Shown here in pieces: positions 1 through 9,273 of a DNA stretch of 64,000 bases. Origin of the DNA: Betaproteobacteria bacterium (GTDB lineage Bacteria; Pseudomonadota; Gammaproteobacteria; Burkholderiales; SG8-41); contig JANYDM010000015.1 of NCBI GenBank assembly GCA_025363575.1, forward strand, positions 5,887-69,886, given 5' to 3'. The first letter of the stretch is position 1, and each line of letters opens with the position of its first letter. The position numbers and the translations under genes are program-made. Under the pieces are notes generated by a model. That model had not been told where the DNA came from. It made no database searches and saw only the letters and a list, made by a program, of their open reading frames with translations.

Positions 1-515
1 GCTTGTCCCCGCTGTTTTCAAAGCCGCCGGTATTCGAAAATGCCATCGTGCAGAGCGTCGCCGGTGGCAACACCATGGTATTCAACGCCGCGGCGCGTGC
101 ATTGCTCATCGAAGCCGGCGCCGACGCCGACGTGCAGACGCATGACTGGTGGGCGTACATTCTGGTAACGGCGTGCGGCGGCAGGGTGTTCTACGATGCG
201 AACCCGACGGTCGGCTATCGCCAGCACGGGCGCAACCTCGTCGGCTCGAACGCGAGCTGGGCCGGGCGATTGCGGCGCGCCCACCGCATACTCAAGGGGC
301 AGTTCAAGCGCATGAACGACCGCAACATCGCGGCCCTGCAGCGCGTACGTCACCGGCTGACGCCCGAGGCGCTGGATGTGTTGCGCGAGTTTTCGCGCGC
401 ACGCGCGGCTGGATTCCTGCCCCGCGTATGCGGAATCTGGCGCTCCGGGGTTTACTGCCAGACGCCGTTGTCGAACTTGGCGCTGGCGGGGGCGTCGTTC
501 CTGAAGAAGCTATAG
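1..515 (+). CDS. Glycosyltransferase family 2, C-terminal part (partial)
   Basis: The reading frame is open from the window edge to a TAG at 513-515, so this is the 3' end of a gene whose start lies outside. The roughly 170 visible residues contain GGNTMVFN, DWWAYIL and YRQHGRNLVGSN, which resemble the C-terminal half of rhamnosyltransferase-like GT2 enzymes: acceptor loop, Asp-Trp segment and the QHG..N..G element. It probably adds a sugar to a lipid-linked surface glycan at the inner membrane. A Wzm/Wzt exporter follows about 95 bases downstream, which supports that role. The GT2 catalytic DXD region is not in the window, so donor and linkage cannot be inferred. Confidence 0.8.
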   Translation, partial: LSPLFSKPPVFENAIVQSVAGGNTMVFNAAARALLIEAGADADVQTHDWWAYILVTACGGRVFYDANPTVGYRQHGRNLVGSNASWAGRLRRAHRILKGQFKRMNDRNIAALQRVRHRLTPEALDVLREFSRARAAGFLPRVCGIWRSGVYCQTPLSNLALAGASFLKKL

Positions 516-609
516 ACTATGGACTTGAGCGCGAACCATTCATGCGGCACCGCGGTGCATACGGGCCGGCCGTGTCGCTGACCCCGGCAGCGAAGGACGG
601 GGAAATTTC

Positions 610-1440
610 TTGAATCCGCACGCGTCGCGGAGCGTTTCGCCGGCGGCGCTGGCACGCAGCCTCAAACACAACCGTCAGCTCATCGTGCAAATGATCAGGC
701 GCGAAGTCATCGGCCGCTATAAGAGTTCGGTGCTCGGTCTGGCATGGTCATTCTTTACGCCATTCATAATGCTGGCAGTTTACACGTTCATCTTTTCAGT
801 CGTTTTCAAGGCGCGCTGGGCCGACGGTGGCGAGCAAAGTAACAGCGGCTTCGCAGTCGTCATGTTTGCCGGCATGATAGTCCACGGCCTGTTCGCGGAA
901 GCCGTGAATCGCGCGCCGGCTTTGATATTGTCGAACGTCAACTACGTGAAGCGGGTCGTATTTCCGCTCGAAATCCTGCCGGTCGTCGCCATCGGCGCTG
1001 CGCTGTTCCACACCGCTGTCAGTCTCGGCATTCTGCTCGGTGCGTGCGCGCTCTATAAGGGCTTCGTGCACTGGACCGCGATTTTCGCGCCGCTGGTGTT
1101 TCTGCCGCTGGTCATTCTGAGCCTGGGACTCGCGTGGATATTGGCGTCGCTCGGCGTTTTTCTGCGCGATGTCGGGCAGACTACCGGTCTCATCACGACG
1201 GTGATGCTGTTTCTGTCGCCGGTTTTCTATCCGCTGACGGCGGTGCCCGAAGCATTCCGCCCTCTCGTCATGGCGAATCCGTTGACCTTCATCATGGGCC
1301 AGGCGCGCGAAGTGCTCGTATGGGGACGCTTGCCGGACTGGCAGGGACTGATCATTTATACTCTGGCCGCGAGCGGCGTGGCGTGGGCGGGTTATGCCTG
1401 GTTTCAGAAGACCAGCAAGGGATTTGCCGATGTCCTCTGA
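610..1440 (+). CDS. ABC-2 type polysaccharide export permease (Wzm-like)
   Basis: This is the membrane subunit of an ABC exporter for undecaprenyl-linked O-antigen or capsule glycan. The 276-residue protein has an N-terminal amphipathic segment ending in RREVIGRYKSS, typical of Wzm/KpsM-type permeases, then about six hydrophobic segments. The best start is TTG 610, preceded by GGGGAA at about 599-604. The first ATG (691) would remove the conserved N-terminal segment. Its stop overlaps the start of the ATPase gene by eleven bases, so the two are probably translationally coupled. Family is clear; the exported glycan is unknown. Confidence 0.92.
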   Translation: MNPHASRSVSPAALARSLKHNRQLIVQMIRREVIGRYKSSVLGLAWSFFTPFIMLAVYTFIFSVVFKARWADGGEQSNSGFAVVMFAGMIVHGLFAEAVNRAPALILSNVNYVKRVVFPLEILPVVAIGAALFHTAVSLGILLGACALYKGFVHWTAIFAPLVFLPLVILSLGLAWILASLGVFLRDVGQTTGLITTVMLFLSPVFYPLTAVPEAFRPLVMANPLTFIMGQAREVLVWGRLPDWQGLIIYTLAASGVAWAGYAWFQKTSKGFADVL

Positions 1441-2764
1441 CGAAATCGCCATCCGCGTCACCAACCTCAGCAAGTGCTATCAAATTTACGCCACGCCGCG
1501 CGACCGGCTCAAGCAGTTTATCGTGCCCCGCGTGCGCAGCCTCGCCAGGATCAAGCCCCGTCAGTACTTTCGCGAATTCTGGGCGCTCAGGGATGTATCG
1601 TTCGAAGTAAAGAAAGGCGAAACGGTCGGCATCGTCGGCCGCAACGGCTCGGGCAAGTCGACTTTGCTGCATCTCATTTGCGGCACGCTGTCGCCGACGG
1701 CCGGCAGCGTGGAAACCAGCGGCCGCGTCGCCGCGCTGCTCGAGCTCGGGGCCGGCTTCAACCCCGAGTTCACCGGCCGCGAAAACGTCTATCTGAATGC
1801 CGCGCTGCTGGGCTTGAGCAATGAGGAAACGGCCCAGCGCTTCGACGCGATCGCCGCCTTCGCCGACATCGGTGATTTCATCGATCAGCCGGCCAAGACC
1901 TACTCGAGCGGCATGGTCGTGCGCCTCGCTTTCGGCATTCAGGCCATGGTCGAGCCGGACGTCCTGGTGGTGGACGAGGCGCTCGCCGTTGGCGACGAGA
2001 AATTTCAGCGCAAATGCTTCGCCCGTCTCGAAGATTTGAAAAACCGCGGCACCGTTATTCTGTTCGTTTCGCATTCCGCGCCGCAGGTCGTCGAGCTGTG
2101 CGACCGTACGCTGCTGCTCGAGGACGGCGAACGAATAATGTACGCGCATCCTCCAGACGTTGTGCGGTCGTATCAACGCCTCATCTACGCGTCGAATGCA
2201 GAGCGGCCGCAGATCTTGCAGGACCTGCGGGAAGCGAACCGCGCCGAAAGCGGCGCCGCGCGCGAGTCCCCTGCGGCGCCCTTCGCCGATACGTTCGACG
2301 CCGGCCTCGTTCCTGCAACCACCACGAGTTATCTAGTGCGCGGCGCCGAAATCGAATTCATGCAGGTCGAAGATGTCCAAGGACGCATCGTCAATTTGCT
2401 GCGGCAGGCCGGGCGCTATCGCATTGTCATGTCGGGACGCGCGCATGAGGACCTGAGAGGAATTTCCTTCGGCGTGCATATACGTTCGATTTCAGGCGCC
2501 GTCATTACCGGCCAGCGCTATCCCGCTGATGGAGAATTCATGGAACTGCGGGCAGGCGCCAAGTTCAGGCTCAGCTGCTGGTTCACCATGCGACTGCTGC
2601 CCGACACTTATTTCGCGGGTGGCGGAATCTGGTCGGGCGTCGGCGACGATTGCGTGCATCGAAAACTGGATGCCACGATGTTCCGCGTGCAGAGCGACGG
2701 TCCGCAGAGCGCGTTCGGCTATTGCAATCTCGTGGCTGCGCCGGCGGCCATCGAGCTGGACTGA
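1430..2764 (+). CDS. ABC polysaccharide export ATPase (Wzt-like) with C-terminal glycan-binding domain
   Basis: This is the nucleotide-binding subunit that partners the upstream permease. In the 444-residue product I see Walker A GRNGSGKST at 70-78, the ABC signature YSSGM at 158-162 and Walker B LVVDE at 179-183. After about residue 245 there is a second domain of roughly 170 residues rich in beta-type sequence (through VRGAEIEFMQVED and the GISFGVHIR segment), as in Wzt proteins that recognise the terminal modification of their O-antigen before export. ATG 1430 is preferred over an in-frame ATG at 1394 because the 12 extra residues are not family-like. The C-terminal domain implies that a chain-end modification, possibly from the sulfotransferase or methyltransferase genes downstream, licenses export; that link is inference. 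Confidence 0.93.
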   Translation: MSSDEIAIRVTNLSKCYQIYATPRDRLKQFIVPRVRSLARIKPRQYFREFWALRDVSFEVKKGETVGIVGRNGSGKSTLLHLICGTLSPTAGSVETSGRVAALLELGAGFNPEFTGRENVYLNAALLGLSNEETAQRFDAIAAFADIGDFIDQPAKTYSSGMVVRLAFGIQAMVEPDVLVVDEALAVGDEKFQRKCFARLEDLKNRGTVILFVSHSAPQVVELCDRTLLLEDGERIMYAHPPDVVRSYQRLIYASNAERPQILQDLREANRAESGAARESPAAPFADTFDAGLVPATTTSYLVRGAEIEFMQVEDVQGRIVNLLRQAGRYRIVMSGRAHEDLRGISFGVHIRSISGAVITGQRYPADGEFMELRAGAKFRLSCWFTMRLLPDTYFAGGGIWSGVGDDCVHRKLDATMFRVQSDGPQSAFGYCNLVAAPAAIELD

Positions 2765-2766
2765 CC

Positions 2767-3438
2767 GTGGCCACTCTGATCGCACTTGGAGACTCGCATC
2801 TCGAGGCGCTCAAATTCGCGGCCGACGCCGGGCTGCTGCAAAGCGCGGACGCGCATTTTTGCGTCATACCCGGCGCCACGGCCGTCGGGCTGCGCAATCC
2901 GCATTCGACCACGGACGCTCTGAACAAATTCCGCGAATTCTTGGCCGCCAGTCCGCGTAACGCCCACGTGCTCGTTCATCTCGGTGAAGTCGATTGCGGT
3001 TTTGTCATCTGGTGGCGGCAGCAGAAATACGGGGAAACCCTGGAGCGCCAGTTGCAGGAGTCGCTCGCGGCGTACCGAAGCTTTCTGCTTGAATTGCGCC
3101 GTGGTGGTTTTGCGCACTTGTGCGTCGCGGGCGCATCGTTGCCGACACTGCAAAACGGAGTCGATTTCGGCGAGGTCGCCAACATGCGCGCGGAAGTGCA
3201 GGTCGGCCTGCGCGAACGGACTGCACTAACTCTCGACTACAACGCCAGGCTGGCGACGATGGCGGCGGAGCTGGGCTGCGCGTATTTCGATATTTCATCC
3301 GGCATCATCGAGCGCGCGAGCGGCGTGGTTGCCGCTCATTTCCGCAACCCCGACCCCCGCAATCATCATGTCGACAAGGAAAAGGTTGCCGGTATGTGGG
3401 CGATGGCCTGCAACCATTTTCTGGCGGCGCCGCCGTGA
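2767..3438 (+). CDS. SGNH-hydrolase-like protein, polysaccharide locus
   Basis: The 223-residue protein begins with a beta strand followed by GDSHLEAL, an SGNH block I with candidate nucleophile Ser10. A GEVDCGF segment stands where block III would be, and a late His-rich segment (NHHVDKEK) may carry the catalytic His. There is no signal peptide, so it is probably cytoplasmic. Start GTG 2767 lies two bases after the ATPase stop; upstream codons in this frame lie inside the ATPase gene and do not resemble the family. Relatives act as esterases or acyltransferases on glycans, so a role in acylating or deacylating the exported polymer is plausible but unproven. Confidence 0.7.
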   Translation: MATLIALGDSHLEALKFAADAGLLQSADAHFCVIPGATAVGLRNPHSTTDALNKFREFLAASPRNAHVLVHLGEVDCGFVIWWRQQKYGETLERQLQESLAAYRSFLLELRRGGFAHLCVAGASLPTLQNGVDFGEVANMRAEVQVGLRERTALTLDYNARLATMAAELGCAYFDISSGIIERASGVVAAHFRNPDPRNHHVDKEKVAGMWAMACNHFLAAPP

Positions 3439-4394
3439 GCGTGCGCTGCGGGCCGCGCGTTTATGTCGTTGGCGCCTATGTTCCCAACGGCGGAACCTAT
3501 ATGGCGTACCACCTCGGGCGCCTCGTGCAGGACGAATTCGGCTATGCAGCGGTCGCCGTGCGCCTCTCGCGCGAAACGCATGCTGACGGCGTTCAAAGTT
3601 ACGACACGATATTTCCAGCCGTCTCTGTGCGGCAGATGGAGGAGGACATCCGGCCCGACGATCTATTGATCGCGAACCCGTCGTTTTCGGCGTTCAACTT
3701 CGGGTTGCGTTTGCAGTGCCGCAAATTGATGTACATCCAGGGCTTCAATACGTTCAGCGTGCTCGACATGGCGTTCGACCGTTATGTTTGCGCCAGCGAT
3801 TTCGTCCACGGCGTAATGGCGCAGACGTACTGCCTTCGCGCATCCGTCATTCCGCCGTTTATCGAAGCCGCGCAATTTCCGCCGCCGCCGCCGTGGCCGG
3901 ACCGGCCACGCAACACAGTCCTCGTTCATCAAAAAGGCGATGCGGTCCTGCAGAAGCTGTTGCTCGACCGCGTGCAGTCGCATTCGCGGTCGGCGGCCGT
4001 CCACATACGGTTCGAGCCGTTGGCGCCCGCGCCCCTTCCGCAAGCGGATTTCGTGCGCAGGCTCGGCCAGCACAGGTATTTGCTGACGCTGGCCGTCACG
4101 GAAGGATTTGGCCTGGTCCCGCTGGAAGCCATGGCCATGGGCGTCGTCGTCGTTGGCTTTGACGGATATGGCGGCCGCCAATATATGCAGTCCGGTTTCA
4201 ATTGCCTCGTTTCCGGCTATCCTGATGTCGACGCAGTTGCCCGTAACCTGGTTACATCGATGCAACGGGAGGCCGATGCGCAACTTATGGCAGAGCAGGC
4301 GCGCTTCTGCGCCGCTGAATTCAATTACGCGCGTTTTCGCGCCGCATGGATTGCGGAGTTGAAATCGTTTTTGCCGGCGCACTCATCCCGATGA
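3435..4394 (+). CDS. Glycosyltransferase, group 1/GT4-like
   Basis: The 319-residue protein opens with YVVGAYVPNGGTYMAYHLGRL, compatible with the acceptor-side Rossmann domain of GT-B enzymes. It contains FGLVPLEAMAMG near residue 230, corresponding to the E-x7-E nucleotide-sugar binding region of GT4 enzymes. GTG 3435 overlaps the previous stop by four bases; the longer in-frame extension to 3120 lies wholly inside the previous gene. It most likely adds a sugar to the lipid-linked glycan in the cytoplasm. The protein is shorter than usual for GT4 (350-400 residues), and its specificity cannot be read from sequence. Confidence 0.78.
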   Translation: MSVRCGPRVYVVGAYVPNGGTYMAYHLGRLVQDEFGYAAVAVRLSRETHADGVQSYDTIFPAVSVRQMEEDIRPDDLLIANPSFSAFNFGLRLQCRKLMYIQGFNTFSVLDMAFDRYVCASDFVHGVMAQTYCLRASVIPPFIEAAQFPPPPPWPDRPRNTVLVHQKGDAVLQKLLLDRVQSHSRSAAVHIRFEPLAPAPLPQADFVRRLGQHRYLLTLAVTEGFGLVPLEAMAMGVVVVGFDGYGGRQYMQSGFNCLVSGYPDVDAVARNLVTSMQREADAQLMAEQARFCAAEFNYARFRAAWIAELKSFLPAHSSR

Positions 4395-5218
4395 GAGACA
4401 CCATCATCACGGGCATTCCGCGGGCTGGCACCACGCTGGCCGCGGCCATCGTCGACCAGGCAGCAGATTGTTGTTGCCTGTCGGAGCCGTCACAACATGT
4501 CGAACTCATGACACGGTCGACGAGCGAGAGCGATTTTGTCGACCGGCTGGAAAGTTCGTTTGCCGCGTTGCGCGCGACCCTGCGCGCGGGCGGCAGCGTG
4601 ACGGACCGCAGGTCCGCCGACGGCAGCCCGCTGACCAACTATTTTCACGAGCGCGCCGCCGGCCCCCGACAGCCCGCGTTCATCGAGTGCGAGAATGCAC
4701 GGCCGGGCCTGAGCCGCCATTTTTTTCTTGGCGTCAAACACAATGCGCTTTATTGCGCGACGCTGCCCGAGATCGCGCGCCGCGCGCACTTTGGAATAAT
4801 CGCCGTCGTGCGCCACCCCGCCGACGTCGTCGCGTCATGGCATACCCTGAGTTTGCCGGTCAGCAGCGGCAAGTTGCCGGCCGCCGAGCGCTATTGGCCC
4901 GAAATGCGCGAATTGACCCATGCCACCCTGCCGCTGCTGGACAAGCAGTTGCTGATATACGAGTTGCTGTGCAAACGCCTGCAGAGTCTGGACGCGCGCG
5001 TTGCTATCATTCGTTACGAAGAAATGATCAGGAATCCCGCGCTGGTGCTGACAGCTGCGGGCATTCCGGCCGAGAGTGCCGGCGGCGGCATAGACATCGC
5101 GGAATCAGCGCCGGCACGGCCGCCGGCGATCGAGCGGCGTCGGCACGCGCTGACGCAGGCGGGGTTGCTTCCCGCAACCGCCAGTCTTTATCCGTGCGAA
5201 CTTCCGATCCTCGCTTAG
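4391..5218 (+). CDS. Sulfotransferase family protein (first of two)
   Basis: This is a likely PAPS-dependent sulfotransferase acting on a carbohydrate. The 275-residue product starts MRDTIITGIPRAGTTL. PRAGTT at 10-15 fits the 5'-phosphosulfate loop, and VVRHPADVVASWH near residues 137-149 fits the 3'-phosphate binding segment. ATG 4391 forms an ATGA overlap with the upstream glycosyltransferase stop. A second sulfotransferase-type gene follows after 19 bases, so the polymer may carry two different sulfate groups. Some members of this fold have other roles, so sulfation is inferred. No PAPS synthesis genes are in the window. Confidence 0.75.
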   Translation: MRDTIITGIPRAGTTLAAAIVDQAADCCCLSEPSQHVELMTRSTSESDFVDRLESSFAALRATLRAGGSVTDRRSADGSPLTNYFHERAAGPRQPAFIECENARPGLSRHFFLGVKHNALYCATLPEIARRAHFGIIAVVRHPADVVASWHTLSLPVSSGKLPAAERYWPEMRELTHATLPLLDKQLLIYELLCKRLQSLDARVAIIRYEEMIRNPALVLTAAGIPAESAGGGIDIAESAPARPPAIERRRHALTQAGLLPATASLYPCELPILA

Positions 5219-5237
5219 GCCGGGCGCGAGAAATCCG

Positions 5238-6269
5238 ATGAGCCCCTCAGACCTTGACGGCCAAGCGCGCGCGCCGCGGCTGATTGTCGTCCTTGGTATG
5301 CATCGAAGCGGCACGAGCGCAATCACGCGCGGATTGCAGGTGCTGGGCGTTGAGTTGGGCAACAGTCTGATGCCGCCGCAGGCGATCAATGCCAAAGGTT
5401 TTTTCGAAGACATCGATTTCAACGCGTTGAATATCGACATGCTGGACTCATTGCGTGCCGAATGGCACTCCCTGGCGCCGCTGTCACTGCATGATTTTGC
5501 CGCCCTGCGCGCCGAAGGCTATGTAGAAAAGGCCGTCGCTTTGCTGAAACGCAAAGCCGCCGGTGTGCCGCTCTTCGGTTTCAAGGATCCGCGGGTAACG
5601 AAATTGCTGCCCCTCTGGAGCGAGGCGATATCTAGTGCCGGTTTCAGCCCGATCTATGTGCTTGCCCTGCGCCATCCGCGGAGCGTGGCGGACTCGCTTG
5701 CAGAACGCGACGGATTTGAAGCGGAGAAGAGTTATCTGCTGTGGCTCGGCCATGTCATCGCGGGCCTGGCAGGCAGTGCCGGACACGCGCGCGTGCTCGT
5801 CGACTACGACCGCCTGCTGCACTCGCCAGCTGCCGAACTCGGCCGCATCGCGGCGCGCATAGGGACTGGCGTGGATGCGGCAGCATTGCATGAATATAAA
5901 TCCGCATTTCTGGACCCGACTCTGCGCCACGCGCTTTACCGGCCCGAGGACTTGCGCCGGGACCCGGCTTGCCCCGCGCTGGTGCTCGACGTATATGACG
6001 CATTGCTCGACGTCGCGTCGGACAAGAAGGCGCCCGAGGATATAGGGTTGCCGCAGTGGAGCGAGGAATTCGGACGCGCCGCACCGTACCTGACGCTCGT
6101 CGACAGGATTTGCGCGCAGAACGCCGTGCTGGAAAAAACTGTAGTCGAACGCGAAATGCAGATAGCCCATGTTATCGCCGAGCGGGAGCAACGCGTACGG
6201 GCGCTGACAGAATCGACCAGTTGGAGAATCACCAAACCTCTGCGCGCGCTGCGCCGGCTGATGTCATGA
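5238..6269 (+). CDS. Sulfotransferase family protein with C-terminal coil (second of two)
   Basis: The 343-residue protein carries GMHRSGTS at 20-27, the P-loop-like PAPS-binding element of bacterial sulfotransferases, and ALRHPRSVADSL near residue 140, the expected second element. Its last 55 residues form a charged helical stretch ending in SWRITKPLR, a tail otherwise seen at the ends of glycosyltransferases and methyltransferases of polysaccharide clusters, perhaps for assembly on a multi-enzyme complex. The stop overlaps the next start as ATGA. It differs clearly from the preceding sulfotransferase, so a recent tandem duplication is unlikely. Acceptor unknown. Confidence 0.77.
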   Translation: MSPSDLDGQARAPRLIVVLGMHRSGTSAITRGLQVLGVELGNSLMPPQAINAKGFFEDIDFNALNIDMLDSLRAEWHSLAPLSLHDFAALRAEGYVEKAVALLKRKAAGVPLFGFKDPRVTKLLPLWSEAISSAGFSPIYVLALRHPRSVADSLAERDGFEAEKSYLLWLGHVIAGLAGSAGHARVLVDYDRLLHSPAAELGRIAARIGTGVDAAALHEYKSAFLDPTLRHALYRPEDLRRDPACPALVLDVYDALLDVASDKKAPEDIGLPQWSEEFGRAAPYLTLVDRICAQNAVLEKTVVEREMQIAHVIAEREQRVRALTESTSWRITKPLRALRRLMS

Positions 6270-7792
6270 CCGTCCATGCGCGCGCCGCCGGAAGGTCCGC
6301 GCAACTGATGCGCGTGATCATGCTTCACGCAGGGCGGGCGACGTCGACGCTTGGCCGTTTTAAACGGCGCGCTTTGCGGATAATCAGGCCGCTAGCGCCC
6401 TCACGCCATGGTTTTCGCGGCGGCATCGATGGCGTCAGCCGCGGATGCGTCAGTGGGTGGCTGGTGCCGCCCGAGCCGGTTTATGTGCGCGCAGGTGACC
6501 TCACGGTCGCCAGTTTTGCGCCGGATGCTGCGCGCGCGGATGTCGTCGCCGCCGGTAAATGCGAAAATCCGCGCGTCGGCATCGCTTTTCGCATCGACGG
6601 CGAAATACTGGCAGACCACGCTGCGCTTGGCTTTTTCGTCAAGCGCGCAAACGGCTGGGTGGAGTTGCCGGGCTCGCCGGTGGATTTGTCGGAGTGCCGC
6701 CGCAACGCGCGTACGCTGGCGGGATTGCTCGCGTCGCCGCCTTTGATCGTGACCGACATCAGGCAATCGGGCGGCGATGTCGTCATAACCGGCCTGTTGA
6801 TTCCGCAGGCGCGCACTTGCAAACGCGATCTGGAATTACGGATCAACGGCGAGCGTTGTGACAACATCGCATGGAGTGCGCCCACGCAGGACCAGAAAAA
6901 CTATTTCTGGTACCTCGGGCCGCTTGGTAATTGCGAGTTCACCGTCACCGTCACGGCACTGGCTGCCGCCGGCCAGCTGCGCATGGAAGCAGTGGACGCG
7001 GTCAGCGGCGAATGCGCCAATCCTTATCAGTTCCACGAGTTGTCGAACGCCGCGTCGCGTCGCTGCCTGCCCGACGCCGGCGCGCAAATACGCGTGCTGG
7101 GGTGGACCAACGACCTGCTGTTCCGAGCCACCGGCCGTGATCACATGCTCGCGATCGCCGCGCTCGTGCGCAAATACCGCGGCGATTTCGACTGGGCTAC
7201 GCGCAGCGTGCTCGACTGGGGATGCGGGTGCGGCCGGATCGCCGCGCGGTTTCTCGAAGATCCGGAACTGCGTCCCGCGCGGCTGGTGGGGGTCGACATC
7301 GACCCGGTGAATATCGCGTGGTGCAGGGACAATCTAGCAGGCGCCGAATTCCACCTGACCGGCATCAGGCCGCCGTTGCCGTTCGCAGACGGAAGTTTCG
7401 ATTGCATACACGGCAATTCGGTCTTTACGCATCTGGACGCGGAGCATCAGGATCGTTGGCTCGCCGAGCTGGGCCGCCTGCTCAAGGCGGACGGCGTTGC
7501 AGTGGTTACCGTGAACAGCAGCAGCGCGCTGGCCTTCGGTAGCGCCGATTCTTCGTTTATCGAAGCCTGGCACCGCCGCGGTATATATTTCCCGGGCCGT
7601 AACTCAAATCTCGACGAAGTGATCGACCATCCTGACTACTATCGGGACACTTTTCACACGCACGACTATGTGCGCGGTCACTGGAGCCGGTTTTTCGAGG
7701 TAGTTGCGATACACGAAATGGTTTTCGGCTATCAGGATGCTGTGGTCCTGCGCAAGCGTCAGCAGGCATCGCCTGTGAGCCTGGGGCAATGA
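6266..7792 (+). CDS. Two-part protein: unknown N-terminal domain plus class I SAM methyltransferase
   Basis: The C-terminal half of this 508-residue protein is a Rossmann methyltransferase: DWGCGCGR at 317-324 is motif I, VGVDIDPVN follows as the acidic loop, and FDCIHGNSVFTHL gives motif IV. The N-terminal 270 residues include a beta-rich repeat-like region (GVSRGCVSGWLVPPEPVYV) resembling small domains attached to glycan-modifying enzymes; I cannot name it. ATG 6266 overlaps the previous stop (ATGA). Position suggests methylation of a sugar, possibly as chain terminator for Wzt recognition. Acceptor and cap role are inference. Confidence 0.8.
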   Translation: MTVHARAAGRSAQLMRVIMLHAGRATSTLGRFKRRALRIIRPLAPSRHGFRGGIDGVSRGCVSGWLVPPEPVYVRAGDLTVASFAPDAARADVVAAGKCENPRVGIAFRIDGEILADHAALGFFVKRANGWVELPGSPVDLSECRRNARTLAGLLASPPLIVTDIRQSGGDVVITGLLIPQARTCKRDLELRINGERCDNIAWSAPTQDQKNYFWYLGPLGNCEFTVTVTALAAAGQLRMEAVDAVSGECANPYQFHELSNAASRRCLPDAGAQIRVLGWTNDLLFRATGRDHMLAIAALVRKYRGDFDWATRSVLDWGCGCGRIAARFLEDPELRPARLVGVDIDPVNIAWCRDNLAGAEFHLTGIRPPLPFADGSFDCIHGNSVFTHLDAEHQDRWLAELGRLLKADGVAVVTVNSSSALAFGSADSSFIEAWHRRGIYFPGRNSNLDEVIDHPDYYRDTFHTHDYVRGHWSRFFEVVAIHEMVFGYQDAVVLRKRQQASPVSLGQ

Positions 7793-9273
7793 CATTGTGG
7801 AAGCGGCGTTTTGCGCGGTTCATGCGCGGTTTCGCCGATCTTGAAGGGGCGCCCGCGCGTGCGCGCTATGTGACGGGCGCGCTGCGCAAGGCGCTGGAAC
7901 TCCTTCTGCAGGAAATCGCTGCCCAAATCGGCGGAACGACAAACACCGGACTGCCGGCCAGCGTCTCGCTCGCATCGGGCATCGCGCGCGCAAACACGCT
8001 CGGCCATGCGTATACGGGCCGCCTGCAGCTGGTTGCGCAGGACGGCGGCCCGCGCATTAATTTCGTGATTCCCATGCTGTCGCCGGCGGTGATTTTCGGC
8101 GGCTACATTTCGCTGTTCAATTTCGCCGCGCGTCTCGCGGCGCGCGGTCATGCCATCCGTTTCATCGTTTCGGAGGGTATGAGCCATACGAAAGAGGAAT
8201 TGCTCGCGCTGCTGGCCGGATTTCCTGCCGCCGTGTTCGTGCTGCAAAAGGCCGACGTGATACGCGCCATTACGCATACCGCGTACGCGCCGATTCCGGC
8301 TTCGCGTCAGGACGTGTTCATCGCCTATTCGGCGTTTGCGGCGCTGCTGTGCCATCGCGCCTGCGAAGAACTCGACGCGGGCCGCTTCATCTACTACCTG
8401 CAGGAAGAGGAGGGCCATTTTCACGCGCACAATGCATTCCGCGCCACGATCGAATATGTCTACACGCTGCCGCATGTGCCGGTGTTCAATTCGGAGATGC
8501 TGGAAGATTATTTCCGTGCGGCGGGTCTCGGTGCGTTCGCCGCGCGAGACGCCGCGCCGCGCTACATGACTTTCCGCCATGCGCTGAGCACGGCCCGATC
8601 GCCGACGCTGGGCGAAATCGCGGGACGCGCGCCGCGCAAGCTGCTGTTTTTCGCGCGGCCCGAGCAGCACGCCGAACGCAATCTGTTCGAGATCGGCTTG
8701 ATCGCGTTGCGCATCTGCTGCGAGAGCGGCTTGTTTCCGGCCGGTGAGTGGGAGTTTCACGCCGTCGGCGCGATGACCGACGGGTATGCGCTGGACCTGG
8801 GCCGCGACCACGCATTGAAATTCCTCCCGCGACGGCCGCTCGCCGAGTACGCGGAATCGCTCTACGGTTACGACGTCGGTTTGAGCCTCATGTTCGCGCC
8901 GCACCCCAGCGTGCCGAATTTCGAAATGGCCGCCGCGGGCATGCCGACGGTGACGACGACGTTCGCCAATCGCCCGCAGGCAGCCATGCAAAAGCTGTGC
9001 CCCAATTTCATCGCGGTGCCGCCGCATATCAAGGGCGTCGTCGACGGTATCCATGAAGCAGTGCAGCGCGCAGGCGACTATGAAACCCGCATCAGGAATG
9101 CGCAGTTTGCGTGGCCGCGGTCATGGCAGGAATCGTTCAGCGATGCCTGGCTGGATGAATTCGATCGCTTGCTCGTGGAGGTCTCGCCCGGCTTTCGGCA
9201 GGCTGATTGGCACAGTGCGGCAAACTTCGGCGTGACGCGGCTACCGCCCGCGCCGGGATTCAGCGCCACATGA
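7789..9273 (+). CDS. Glycosyltransferase, WsaF-like GT-B
   Basis: This 494-residue protein has an N-terminal region of about 80 residues, then a GT-B fold beginning INFVIPMLSPAVIFGGYISLFNFA, which resembles the rhamnosyltransferase WsaF type. Later segments GRFIYYLQEEEGHFHAHN and LMFAPHPSVPNFEMAAAGMP match the donor-binding region, with the SPxxxPxExAxxG-like turn. ATG 7789 overlaps the methyltransferase stop by four bases. Probably another sugar-adding step of the same polymer; the rhamnose donor is only suggested by family resemblance. Confidence 0.78.
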   Translation: MTLWKRRFARFMRGFADLEGAPARARYVTGALRKALELLLQEIAAQIGGTTNTGLPASVSLASGIARANTLGHAYTGRLQLVAQDGGPRINFVIPMLSPAVIFGGYISLFNFAARLAARGHAIRFIVSEGMSHTKEELLALLAGFPAAVFVLQKADVIRAITHTAYAPIPASRQDVFIAYSAFAALLCHRACEELDAGRFIYYLQEEEGHFHAHNAFRATIEYVYTLPHVPVFNSEMLEDYFRAAGLGAFAARDAAPRYMTFRHALSTARSPTLGEIAGRAPRKLLFFARPEQHAERNLFEIGLIALRICCESGLFPAGEWEFHAVGAMTDGYALDLGRDHALKFLPRRPLAEYAESLYGYDVGLSLMFAPHPSVPNFEMAAAGMPTVTTTFANRPQAAMQKLCPNFIAVPPHIKGVVDGIHEAVQRAGDYETRIRNAQFAWPRSWQESFSDAWLDEFDRLLVEVSPGFRQADWHSAANFGVTRLPPAPGFSAT

